64,000 bases of DNA from Edaphochlamys debaryana (GCA_016858145.1 JAEHOE010000003.1:1488001-1552000); one strand, 5' to 3'; shown: positions 46,780-58,300, numbered from the stretch's first letter. The notes: a model not told the origin generated them from the letters alone. A program made the numbers and translations.

Positions 46780-49286
46780 ATGGCGACCGACGGACCCGCC
46801 AACGTGGTGTTCGGTGCTGCCGGCGCCACGGGTCTGGAGGTCGTTAAGCGGCTGCTGGAGAAGGAGAGCCTGCCCACTCGCGCGGTGTGCCGCGACCCCG
46901 CCAAACTGGCCGGGGTGCTGGAGCCCAGCCCCAAGCTGCAGGTCGTCAAGGGCGATGTCACTGATCCCGCAAGCCTAAAGGAGGCGCTCAAGGGCGCCCG
47001 GGGCGTGGTAAGAACGGGTCCCGTGGAGGAAGGGGGCAGGCCGCAAGGGTGGGGAGGGCACGGGGCGTGGGCAGGGGTGAGGGTGGGGGGCGGGAGCGGG
47101 GAAGAGCAGGGCTGAGGGGCGAGGGCTGTAGGTTGTAACAGGGGCGCTGCGGAGGTACGGGTCCGTACCGTACCACGTGTCACGGACGTCCTGGGCAGAC
47201 TTCAATCGAGCCCGGCCCGCGCTTTCCTCCTGTGTCTACAGGTGTTTGCTGCCTCGGGCAGGGGCTACTGGAGCGCCTCTGAGGTGGACTTCCAGGTGAG
47301 CCCCCGCGCCCCCTGGGCCGTAGCCCCGGTTTGGAGGGCTTGGTGGGTGTGCGCTTTGGTGTTGCAGGTCCTTAGAGACGTCGTCGCAAAGGCCCCTGGG
47401 GTCGTGTGGGCCCAGGCTCTCGCCTTCCTCCGACCCGGCCCGCAGCTTCCCTCCCCTTCGCACCCTCCCCCCCACAGCTCCATCCCGCTCCCTCCCCTGG
47501 CGTTCCCTTGCTCTTGCCCCATTGGATACCTCGCCTTCTAACTGACCCCCTCCCCCCCACACACACACTTCCCCCCACGCACCCCACCGCCCGCACCTCC
47601 CCCAGGGCGTGGCCAACGTGGCTGCGGCCGCCAAGGAGGCGGGGGCGGGGCGGGTGGTGCTGGTGTCGTCCATGCTGGTCACCAAGAAGAACTGGTGGGG
47701 GCGGGGGGGCGGAGAGGAGTGAGGGGGCGTGGCCTTTGCGGTGTGTGGTGTGAAGGGAGCGCAGTTGGCTTGTAGCTGGAGGCCGCTAGAAGAACGTGCG
47801 GGGGCTGGGTGACGGGGATGAAGGGTGTGCTGGTTCATTTTGTAGCATGAGAGTGGGGCGGGGGTGGGCGATGGCTCAGATCTCACGGCCCACCCAACCA
47901 ACCCTCTACCCCACCCCCCGAAAGGCTCAACCCCGTGCGCCTGCTGCTCAACAACATCCGCTGGGGCCTCATGGACAACAAGCTCAAGGGTGGGTGCAAG
48001 CGCCTGCAGGGGCAAGCAGGGTCTTGGCTCCTTGAGCCCCTTGAGCCCCAATCTTTGTTGTTGCTTTTCACGCTTCGTCCGTCTTGGTGTGGCGCGAAGC
48101 GGGCACAGCGGCACAGGTCCAGGGCAGGGCAAGCAGGTCTTGGCTCGTTTAGCTCCCAGTCGCACCGCCCTTTGCCGCCTGCCGTGCCCCCAACCCCACC
48201 CCCGCCCCCACCCGCATCCAGGCGAGGACGCCCTCCGCGCCAGCGGTGTGGACTACACCATCGTGCGGCCCGGGGGCCTGGGTCGCCAGCCCGGGGGGCA
48301 GGCCACCTTGGTGACGGGTGAGCGAGCGACTGGCCGCAGGCGGCGACTGGGGCCATCACCACTGCACCCTTCTCACCGCGCTGCTTTGTTCCGGTTAGCA
48401 TCCCCGGGGGCAAAGTCCCGCATAGTGATGGGTGAGCGCAGACAAGCGCTCGCAGCAGATCGAGCCAGGCTAGAAAGCCGCTGCAGCGCGCAACCGCAAC
48501 TGCCTTGCTCTGCCACCCGCCTCCGCATCCCCAGTAGCCCCTTGCCATGCCCGTGCACACCACACTGCCAACCATGTGACCCTCCCTCCCTCCCTCCCTC
48601 TTTTGGTCTACTTTACCCATTCTACCCAAGTGTCCCTCCCGCTTTGAACCTGCCGCCGCTCCCCGCCTTCAACCCCCCCCATCCGACCCACCTCGCCACC
48701 CTCCCTCCCCTCCCTCGTCTCCCGCCCCCCAGGCCAGGGCGACTGCATGTCCGCGGGGGGCCAGATCCAGCGCGCTGACGTGGCAGCGGTGGTGGTGGAG
48801 GCGCTGGGCAACCCGGGCGCCAGCCGGGTGACCTTGGAGCTGGTGTCCAGGCCAGGGGCGCCCGAGGGCGGGTTCGATGCGCAGCTCAAGGTGCGTGGGG
48901 GGGAACGAGGGAGAGGAGGGGGAGCGTGGGCGAGGAGCTGGGCGATGGAGGGGCGGGGTAGAAGAGCGTAGACCTGAGTGCTCAGCTGATGAGCTGACCA
49001 GGGTGTGCCAAGACTATCCGGAGTTGCAAACCGCAAGTCTCCCCCAGTCTCCCCTCGTCTCCTTGGGGGAGGAAGGGAGGGAGGAAGGAAGGGAGGGAAG
49101 GAGGGGCAGGGGACTGGAAGAGTGGAAGACGAAGGGGGCGGTAGCAGAGCGCAGACTGGAGTGCTCGGCTGGGGAAGTGAACAGGGTTCGCCAAGCCATT
49201 TCCGACTAACAGTGCCCCACCCCCTCTCTCCTCCCGACCCCGTACAGGGCATGTGGGCTGGGCTGAAGCCGGATGCCACTGCGTAA
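46780..49286 (+). CDS. Atypical short-chain dehydrogenase/reductase (NAD(P)-binding)
   Basis: Eight exons: 46780-47007, 47242-47295, 47606-47694, 47925-47989, 48222-48317, 48399-48431, 48733-48890 and 49248-49286; phases agree and give 253 residues. The start NVVFGAAGATG has the glycine-rich NAD(P) motif (Gly12, Gly15, Gly18) of NmrA-like/extended atypical SDRs. ALKGARGVVFAASG, GRVVLVSSM and YTIVRPGGL are the usual later landmarks, and QIQRADVAAVVVEAL is the typical C-terminal segment. The classical Y-x-x-x-K active site is not seen, as in many atypical SDRs. Substrate unknown. The N-terminus shows no clear plastid transit peptide. The ATG at 46780 was chosen because it sits directly before the Rossmann strand. 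Confidence 0.85.
48945..49205 (+). repeat. Tandem duplication in last intron of SDR gene
   Basis: Two related segments of about 70 nt (near 48950-49020 and 49128-49198), both running from GGTAG-AGAGCG through GAGTGCTC-GCTG to CAGGGT-CGCCAAG-like sequence, lie about 178 nt apart in intron 48891-49247. They are clearly diverged copies. Confidence 0.55.
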
Positions 49287-50154
49287 TGGGAGTCGGTTCC
49301 CTGACTAGGGTGGAGGAAGGCGCCAACTTGCGCAAGAATTGTGCAGCCGTGCATGATTTTAAGGACAGGGCGACGAGCGTGGGGGAAGAGCGAGTGTCGA
49401 GTGGGTGCGACTGCCGACTAGCTAAGCGCGGGTGAGGTGTTGTGCGTGTTGTGTGGAGAGCCTCCGGGATGCTGCAGCGCAGGACTGTGTACTTGTCATG
49501 ATTGCGTCAGTGCTGCATGAGGCCAAGGTGTTGAGGCTGTGGGGCAGACTTGCTGCGTTGTGGAGGCTGGAGGGGCAGAGTGTAAAGCTGACGGGAAGCA
49601 GGGGCCAAGCAAACTACCGGTAGTTGACTGGTTGAGGCGTGGCACGGGGAAGCTCACACATTGCCAACAGACGTTGACAGCATTGGGGATTTGGGGTCCC
49701 CAGACGCCTGAGATAGGATGCCCACCAGCTCAACGCCCCTTTCCAAGCAATGCTCACGCCCATTGGGTGTTTGGGGCCCGCAACCGCCCGAACCAACGCT
49801 CTGGACCTCGGTGCACATCGAGCTTTAAGAAACTGGGGTCGGGACAACAACGGCCTGCCTGTGCAAGTCACACCGCCTCGCTGTCCCCATAGCCCTCGCT
49901 GCCTCCACATCCAGTATCAACTCCTCTGCACTACGGTAACGGCTCCACCCACGCCACAAACCCAGCACAGCCGCCACAAGTTTGACTGCTCCAGGACCTT
50001 GCGCACTGGACCTCAGTGATCGTCGAGCTCGCGGCCGCCATCCTGGTCGCTATCCAGTCCCAGTTGTTCCCACAGGCACCCTGCGGCAAACCCCAACGAG
50101 CTCTGTAGCCCCCGCACATCTTGCTGGCCGACCCTAACAACTTAGCCCCCCCCG
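49287..50154. other. Convergent intergenic region
   Basis: 868 bp between the stops of the SDR gene (plus) and the asparaginase gene (minus), so it holds both 3' UTRs. I see no coding region. TGTAA for the plus-strand gene lies at 49581-49585. No minus-strand TGTAA was found. Confidence 0.5.
49581..49585 (+). terminator. TGTAA polyadenylation signal of SDR gene
   Basis: TGTAA 295 nt after the stop codon, in the expected orientation for the SDR gene. Confidence 0.45.
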
Positions 50155-53100
50155 TCACAGCTCCCCCGCCAGCGGCACCCCCAGCGCCAGGTCGGGGTGC
50201 TGCAGACAGAACATGAGCTTCACGGCCTGGGGGGGGGGAAGTTCAAGGTGGGAAAGGACGGCAAGGGGGGAGGGTGGAAAGGGGACGGGTACGAGGGCCC
50301 TCCAGTCGTCCAAGGTAGCCCCTGCACCCCGTGCAAGGCCCGCTCCGCCCAAGGCCCGCTTTGTCAACCCCGGCACCGGAAGGCAGGCCCCTCCCCCTCG
50401 CCCCTCCCCCGGCCCCACCCCTCCCTCACCGCGCACTCGGGCGTCATGGTAGGCCCCGCGTCCACCCCCATGGCCGCCGCCAGCTGCCCCGCCCGGTAGA
50501 TGCCCGGCTGCAGGGGGCCGCTAGAGCACTGGGAGGTCAGGCAGACCTGGGAGGGGGGGCAGGGGGCGGGGGCGGCGATCGGATGTGCGAGCGTATGGTG
50601 GGTGGATGGGGAGTGGGAGGAGTGCTCACGGCACCCCGCCACCACAGCCACGCCTTCCTTCCTGGCTTCCACGACCCCAGAACCACCCTTTTTGACATGC
50701 CTCACCAGCGCTCTGCCCGGACCCCGTCCCTCCAGCACCCGCCCAGCCACCCGCCTGCAGCCCCCTGGCGGTCTGCTCCCTGAGCCAGGGCAACCATCCG
50801 AAGGAGGTCTGGTCGGGTAGGTTGCCCACCCCGAACGCCTCCAGGACCACGCCACGCACGCCCCTGGCGGAGAGAAAGGGGAGGGGAGGAAGGGGAGGAA
50901 AGTGGGGAGGAAGGTGTGGGCGCGTATTGGCGTGGGTGCTGTTGAACGTGCGTTGGTGGGCGGTCCTTCGACGCAGATGGGCTCTATCTGCTGAGCCCTA
51001 GCCATCAGGGCCCCCTGGCCCACCTGCCGTACAGGTCGCCGTACGCCATGCGGGGGTCGGATCCGGGGACCACGGGGATGCGGATGACGCGGGGATCCAG
51101 CTGGGGGCGGGGGCGCGAGGGGCGGGCAGACGGGACGCGCCATGGATTACGCACGCGGACGGTTGAATGCAAGTTAACGGTCATCTTGGAGACCCACGTT
51201 CACCCAGGTTCCTTTGCTAACCCCTTCCTAATGCCCGCACCTTGAACCGCGGCGTGTAGGCCCCCTCCACCCGCAGCAGGAAGCGCGTGTTCCAGTCCAC
51301 GTCGATGCCCAGTGTTGCCAGGTAGGGGTAGGTCAGGGAGTCGAAGGCCTGGAGGGGGGGGGGTTGTGGAAGAGGGCGGTGGGTGGGTGTGTTGTGCAAG
51401 GAGACGAGGGATGACAGGGCGGGACGGTACCCAAGCGCTCGGAGGCTAAGTGCGGCTTGCAATCCCGGGCCGCACGGGCATGGCGATAGCCAAACCGTAC
51501 GGCCTGGCTTGGGGTCCCGCTCCATCGGTGTAGCTCCGATTTCGGGCCCAAGGCGACCCCAAACCCCACTTCGGCCCCACCTGGTACGCCGCGGAGTTGA
51601 CCTGGGGGCGGGGAGGGGCGCGCCGCAGCGGCACGTCAGCAACGAGCCAAGTGCGTGTCCTGCTTGCCACACCCAAGCCGCTTACCCGACCCGCACGCCC
51701 GGCAACCCTTGTCCTCCCACCTCTCGCCTCCTGCGTGCACCGCACCCCCCCCCCCACCACCTCTACCTCAGGACCCTACCGCACCCCCTTCCCGCCCCCT
51801 GCCTTCTGCGTGCGGTTGCCCCGCATAAGCTTGCCGCCGAAGCACACCGCCACCTCCTGCAGCGCCACGTGTGGGGGGGAGAAGGCGGACGTGGCCACCT
51901 GGGGGGCCGGGGGAGCGGGGGGGCACGGGCAAATACGCTCGGCGCACGGGGTTCGGCGGTAACGGGGGTGTCCTAGGAAGGGCACCCGCAGGATGGGCAC
52001 AGTCTTTGGGTCATGATCGGTGTGCGCGCTGCTCAGACTTGCCGCCACATCTCCCTTTCCCAAAACCGCCCCCCTCCCCCCTGCCCCCCCCCCCGCCCAC
52101 ACACCGTGATGCTGTCCAGCAGGTTCTGACGCGCGTCGGTGCGGGGGGCGCGCAGGGGCAGCTGGCTGCCTGGGTGCAGGGGGGCGCACAGCGCGAGGTG
52201 TTGGGGGGACAAGGGCCTTCGGACATGCCCCTGCTCGCATGCACCTCTACAGGCTACACCTGCCCAGCCTTGATTTGGCGCGGTTGAAACTGCAGCTCCT
52301 CGCTCCCTGCCCCCCTCGCGACCGCACTCCTGATAGCCCCACCCGTCATGACGATGGGCTTCTTGAAGCCCTGCAGCATCAGCGACAGGGCGGCGGCCGT
52401 GTAGGCCAGCGTGTCGGTGCCGTGGACCACCTGGGGGGGGGGCCGGGTGTGGGGGGGGTGCATGGGGCGGTGGGGAGAGAAGGTGGGGCGGTAGGGAGCA
52501 GAGTGGGAACGGGGGTCGGTGGGGCCGCGGGGGAGGAGGAGGTGGCGAGGGGAACGGGCACACATGACTTCAAAGAGAGGGCGCCGTCATACCCCTGCCC
52601 TGGCCACGCCCCAAGCCCCGTCCCACCACGAACGCGTCGTAGTGCGGGCGGTGGTGGTCCAGGGCCTTGGCGATGGCCACCCAGTCGCTGGGGCCCACGC
52701 GGCTGCTGTCCTTGTTGAACAGGACCTGGGGGGAGGGGGGGGGGGATGCGGCAGATAGAGCCATGGAGGGGAAGGCGGGGGATCCAGTGGCAGAACTCAA
52801 CAACGCGTCTGACCCCAACCTCCTCCTACGCCCCCCCCCCATCCCCGGCGTCCTCGCCTGCAGGTCCACGTTGGCAAACTTCTCCAGCTCGGGAACCAGC
52901 GCTGCGGGGTGAGAAGAAGGCGGCCAAGTACAGCAAAGGAAAAGGTAAAGGCGAAGAATGCTGAGAGGGCTTGCTAGGCTCCGTTGTGTGCGGCGGTACC
53001 GCCTGCCGTTGCGGTCCAGAGGCTACGGTACGGCCCCTCACCCCGCAGGTTGACACCCTTGCCAAAGCCATCCCGTGGGCCCCCCCACCCCGCTCCCCGC

Positions 53101-54569
53101 GGCACCCAACTGAGCAGGTTGGACAGCATCTCCCCCGGCCGCAGCTGCCCCTTGTAGCTGACGTCGGCGGCGCCCGCCCGCACCCTCAGGTTGTGGCCCT
53201 CGTCCTCTTCGAACGCCTCCTGCGGGGGTGGGAGGGGGGAGAGGGGAGGGGGGAGAGGGGAGGGGGGAGGGGGGAGGGGGGAGGGGGGAGGGGGGAGGGG
53301 GAGGGGGGAGGGGGGAGGGGGGAGGGGGGAGGGGGGAGGGGGGAGGGGGGAGGGGGAGGGGGGAGGGGGGAGGGGGGAGGGGGGAGGGGGGAGGGGGGAG
53401 GGGGGAGGGGGGAGGGGGGAGGGGGGAGGGGGGAGGGGGGAGGGGGGAGGGGGGAGGGGGGGAGTTGCAGACATGGTGGCACGGATAGGCTTGCGGACCG
53501 CACAACGAGGCCATCGTGCGCACTCCATTCACTGCTCCATGTCACTGTTCCGTTCCCGCAGAGCCCTCAGTGTTCGTAGCCCCCCCTACCCCCCCCCCCC
53601 CCGCCGTACCTCGGGGTCCATGCCCAGTGTCCCCCCCGTGTGCAGGAACAACACCCTGGGCAGCGGCTTGGTCACAGTGCGCAGCCGCCCGGGGCCGGGG
53701 GCGGCGCGGAGGGAGGGGCCGGGGCCGGCTGCCGCGTACGTCCCGCCTGGGGAGCCCGCGTCCGACGCGTGCCCGCCCGCCCGCCCCTCCTCATCCGAGC
53801 AAGCGCCCGTGCTGGCGGCTCCGCTGGGATCGGCTGTGTGCGGTGTGGCGGCGGCGGTCGCTGCCCTAGCACTAGTTGCGGCGGCGGCTTTGCCAGCACC
53901 ATCCGTGCCCGGGGCGGCAGCTGACGACGTTGCTGCAGCTGACGAGGATGCAGGTGCCGCCTTGCCGCGGACTTGGGAGCGAGGGCTGGTGAGGGTCACG
54001 GGGGCGACGGGGGCGAGGTCCATGGTTGAAGTGCTGGCCACAGCCATGGGCCCCGACGTGTAGGCATCGGCGGCCTCCAGAACCAGCGAGAGAGAATCGG
54101 CGGAAAGCGCGGGAGCGGAGGTGCTGGTGCTGGTGCTGGGTTCATGGCTGTCGCCGTCGCCCCCAGCGCCAGCGGTCCGACGCCGGCGTCGACGAGGCCG
54201 CTCGTGCAAGGGCTCTGTCCCTGTGTCCGCGAGGGGGACCGAGGTGGTTTGTTCCGGGGTGGATGCGCTGGCGTGGGGGGCAGATGGGTCGTGGGCCGTA
54301 GACCGGGCGTGGCCGTTGGGGCCGGCGCTGGCGCGGGTCAAGTCCTGACCGTGGCCGGCATGGATGTCGGGTTCCGTCCCCGAAGCGCCGCTGCCACTGT
54401 TGTTTGCTGACTGAGCAGCGCAGTTATTTGAAGAGGAAGGAGACAGAGCCACCATGCTATGTTGCAGCGCCTTTTGCCCGCGAGGATGCCTAGTCGCGAG
54501 CACGCGTGACCGTGGCCCTACGCGCGGGCCGCATGTCGCGACCCTACCATAACTAGTGCTTGGAAGCAT
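50155..54569 (-). CDS. Type I L-asparaginase with long N-terminal extension
   Basis: Thirteen exons in transcription order: 54569-53610, 53219-53111, 52901-52858, 52725-52627, 52430-52343, 52169-52105, 51898-51803, 51601-51581, 51348-51241, 51100-51024, 50863-50755, 50546-50430 and 50226-50155; 654 residues. It hydrolyses asparagine to aspartate and ammonia. [13 protein letters not shown] holds the first catalytic Thr (311); [10 protein letters not shown] the Thr409-Asp410 pair; FKKP the active-site Lys428. [19 protein letters not shown] and the C-terminal TMTPECA complete the family pattern. Residues 1-300 are Ser/Ala/Thr-rich and probably disordered; part may be an organelle transit peptide, and Met38 is an alternative start. 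No ankyrin repeats follow, unlike animal homologues. Three introns use GC donors. The large first intron contains a long minisatellite. Confidence 0.88.
51581..51601 (-). other. 21-nt microexon of asparaginase gene
   Basis: The exon encodes only VNSAAYQ. It has a CCCAG acceptor and a GTGGGG donor, and it is in phase between RGNRTQK and [10 protein letters not shown], where bacterial enzymes have a continuous segment. Confidence 0.6.
53226..53461. repeat. G-rich minisatellite in asparaginase intron 1
   Basis: About 235 bp of near-perfect repetition of GGGGGGA on the plus strand, with occasional shorter G runs. It lies in intron 53609-53220. On the sense strand it is C-rich (TCCCCCC). Runs of this kind can form G-quadruplex or i-motif structures. 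Confidence 0.9.
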
Positions 54570-55390
54570 AGGAAGCAGCGGGAAAGCTGAGTTGTGTGGA
54601 ACGGTGCCTGTTCGAGGACGCGTCAGCTGTCGTCAGGCGAGGTCGGTATGCGATGCGCTTGCCCTGTTTTGGTCTATGTTGTTAAATTGAGACGAAGTAT
54701 GCTCGCAGGGCTCCATGTGGCGCAGGCTAAAGTGCTTGCCTGGGCCACCATCCTCCAGCCCCCTCCCCTCCGGCCTTCGCTGTCGTGCCTGCCCCCGCTG
54801 CTTTCGACTGCTTCCCTCTCTCGGCCTGCGGCCTCGACGCACACCCGGCGCCCCTACAAGGCCGCCTGATAGGGACTTGGAATCGGTTTGGGTAGGGCAC
54901 TAATTGTTCTGTAGCCTTCCAAGGCCTTCCAGGAGCTAGTCATCGCGTCGCCAAGCGTGCTGCGGAGCATGCCCCCCCCTCCCGCCCGGGAGCCCCCCCC
55001 AGGCCCACGCTGCGTCGCTGCACGGCCCCTGCGAGCACAGAAACCCCACTCAGGCCCATCCCTCGGCCATGGCCCCCTGTTGCCCATGGCCTCGGCTCCA
55101 TGCTCCCTTGCCCTTCTCGGTCCGACAAGGGCCGCCCACTCCCGTTCTGATTGCCAGCAGGGATGAAGCAGCATTACACGAGCATGCTTCCAAACACAAC
55201 CCTGCCACGCACAACCTGCGGCCATCACGGGGCTGCGGCCCATGAGCCGTACACATGGGCCCGGCCCTGCAGCCGCTGCAGCCGCTACCGACGACCAGAA
55301 TCCCCATTCACCCTCCTGCTGCTGGAATGTCCGCAGGCCCCTGCAGCACAGCACAGCAAGGTCGCCACTTGCCAGGCCCCCTGGCATGCC
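54570..55390 (-). promoter_or_regulatory. 3' UTR of SBNO gene and promoter of asparaginase gene
   Basis: 821 bp between the SBNO stop and the asparaginase start, both genes on the minus strand. The left part, adjacent to 54569, should be the asparaginase promoter and 5' UTR. No convincing ORF or RNA gene. Confidence 0.45.
55174..55178 (-). terminator. TGTAA polyadenylation signal of SBNO gene
   Basis: Plus-strand TTACA, that is TGTAA on the minus strand, 213 nt beyond the SBNO stop codon. Confidence 0.5.
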
Positions 55391-58300
55391 TCACTTGCAC
55401 ACCCCCTGCACGCACAGCTCCACCGCCCGGGCGCAGTCCCCCTTGGCCATCCACAGCGCCCGCCGCGCCGCCGCCTCGCCGAACCCCATACCCTGCAGTG
55501 TCTCCAGCGCCCGGGCCTCCCCGCCCGCCGCGCCGCCCCTGCCTGCCCCGCCCCCCGCTGCCCCGGACCGCTTGCCGCCGCCGCCAGGCCCCCGGCCCGC
55601 GGGAGTGGTGGACTTGCGCTTGGCCCCCCCTCCTCCTCCTCCTCCTCCTCCTCTCCCCCGTCGAGCCTCCGCCTCGTCCTCGGACTCCAGCACAAAGTCC
55701 TCATCGTCCTCGTCGTCAACCGCCCCCGCGTCATCCTCCTCCTCCTCCTCCTCCAGCTCCTCCACTAGAAAGTCCCCGTCCTCCTCCTCCGCCTCAGGCC
55801 CCCCCTCCTCCCCCTCCTCCGCCGCTGCCTCATCCTCCTCCACGCCCAGCTCCTCCGCTTCTTCCTGGCCACCGCCAGGCCCCTCCGCAGCCCCCGCCGC
55901 GTGCCCGTTCGCGGCGCCGTTGCCGCCAGCGGTGCCGCCGCCGCCATTTTGCGGCAGGTGCCGCGTGCGCCGCAGCTCCGGCCCCTGGGTCCCCACCACC
56001 GCGGCGCCGCCTCCGCTGCCTCCTCCGCCCTCCCCCCCTCTCCCGTTGACGGCGGGCTCGTCGTCGCTGCTGCCGTCGAGCATCACCACGTCTTCCGCCG
56101 CCGCCGCCGCCCCTGCCGCCGCCGCTGCCGCCGCCGCCGCCTTCGGCGATGACCCCGACGGCGTCCGACCGCCGGCGCCGTCCCTAGCAGCCGTGGGTGC
56201 GGCCAGCGGCTTGACCGGAGGGGTGAGGGAGGGGCCTGGTGGCGGGGTGGCGCCCGCTTGCACAGAGGCGGAGCAGTCAATGGAGATGACGCTGGGGGAG
56301 GCGGGGCTGCCGCCGGGGGTGCCAGCGGCCGGCCCTAACCCCACCGGGGTGGGGCCTGGGGTGGTGGCGGCGGCGGCGGCAGGCGTGGCGGTGTTGGGCG
56401 GGGGCTTGCGGCCGAAGGCGGTGCGGATGTCACGGCCGGCGGGGGGCGGCGGCTGGCCTTTGCTCCCCGCAGCGCCCTTGCCGCCGCCCTTGCCCTTGGC
56501 GGCCGTGGCCGGCGTTGGAGCCACCTTCTGCCGCTTGGCCGCCGGCGCCGCGGTTGCATTCGGGCCACCGCCGCCACCAGCCCTGGCAGCACCGGGCCCA
56601 ACCGCCGCCGCCGCCGGCCCTGGCGGCCGCTGCGTCGGCCCCGTCGGCTCGGGCTTGACGGCGGGCTGTGACGGCGGCGGCAGCGGCGGCGGCAGCAGCT
56701 CCTTGGCGCGGGCGCCCAGTGGCAGCTGCAGCACCAGCCCGCCGCCGCCGCCGCCGCCACTGCCGCCGCCGCCGGGCTTGTCGCCGCCGTCAGCGCTGCC
56801 TCCGGTGGCGGCGGCGGCGGGCTTGAAGAAGTGCATCAGCGTCTTGGGGGCCCTGCACGCACGCGGCAAAAGCGGTAACTACGGCAGGCGGACTAAGCCG
56901 AATGTGTTGCTGCCGCACCCACACACCTAAACACTGACAGGCCCCCGCACCTGAAGGCCTGCGCCTGAGCGCGCTTGTCCACCGGTGTGGGGTCCTCCGA
57001 GGCGGGGCCCCCGGCCGCCCCAGGGCCCGGCAGCGCGGGCGGCGGCCGCACGGCGATGGCCCCACTGGGCAGCTGCGGGTGCAGGGGGGAGCGCGGGGGC
57101 CGCAGGGCGGGAGGTTTGGGTGGGAGCGTATTCATCACGTGTGCCGCGGTGCGAGAGGCTGGTGCATTAACGTTGGCAGCACAGGGCGGCTGTGTGCTTT
57201 AGGAGAGAGAGAGACAGTGACGCACCGTGCACTTCCCTACTTCTTCGAACACAGCAGGTCTATCCGAGTGCCCTCCTTCCGCACCCAAGACCATGCACAC
57301 ACCTGCGTGAGTGTTGCCTGCCTGGCCGCCGAGTGGAGTGCCGCCACCACCTCCCCCAGGAGGGACCTGGGGTAGCGCACGCCCACAATGTGCTGCTGGG
57401 ACGGGGGGGCGCCGCCGCCGGGCCGCCCGCCGCCGCCGCCGCCGCTGCCGCCCGTGCCGCCGCCGCCGCCGCCGTCGCTGTCTCCGCCGTCGCTGGTGCG
57501 CCGCCGGACGGGGCCAGCGGCGGCGGCGCGGGGGAGGGTGGACGGGACAGCGGTGGTGGCGGTGTCGGGGGGGTCTGCGCCGGCGGGGCTGGGGCTGCCG
57601 CTGAGCGTGATCTGTGGAGGGCGGAGTGCGGGGGCCGGAGCGAGGCCGCGTGTGTGTGAGAGCGAGAGCAACTCGGGTGGAGTGGGCCTCTGGCGCCGGC
57701 TTAGTCATGGCTTCAACTGGGCCTGACACGCCGCAAGCTCGCAAGCGGGAGACCCCGCAGTCGTACACACTCAGTTGAAGGGGGTCTCCGGTCCTTGTTC
57801 AGTCATCCTTTCAACTAGGTCTGACACAAAGCAAGCCCAAAGTCCCGACACGCAGCCAAGAATCGGACCTGCGGGGACCCTGTAGACCCGTCAGGTGCAG
57901 GGGTGGCTCCATCGGCGGCGGCAGCGGGGGATGCCTGTGGCGTCTGCCGCTTGGCCTGCGCCTTCCGCGCCTCTGCATCCTCCTCCTCCCCCTCCTCGCC
58001 GTCGTCCCACTCCACGCGGACCTGCACCGAACACACAACGGCATGGCGGTCAGTCAGAACTGCTCAGGTGCCGTAGATGGGGCAGGGGGGAGCGCTGACG
58101 CGTTTAATCTATCCCGCGTAGTCCTCGTAACATTACACACAGCTAGGCAGGAAGGCGCCTTCACCCCTTCGCCACTAACCCCTCACCCCCCTTCTTTCCG
58201 CCGTGCTACCCCCCCCCCCCCCCCCCCCCCCCCCCCCGCCCCCCCCCCCGCCCCCACCACGCGCATGCTCCGCTCCGTGCGCGGCAGCTCCGCCTCCCTC

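Noticed and set aside
52974..53528. Proline-rich PPPPSPLP reading frames on the minus strand
   Set aside because: They are translations of the G6A minisatellite inside an asparaginase intron, open in several frames at once. They resemble wall proteins only by composition.
55242..56930. 562-codon open frame on the plus strand, Ser/Ala/Pro-rich
   Set aside because: It lies antisense to the last SBNO exon and is open only because of the GC-rich, low-complexity coding sequence opposite. The minus strand carries the family motifs and the UBA domain.
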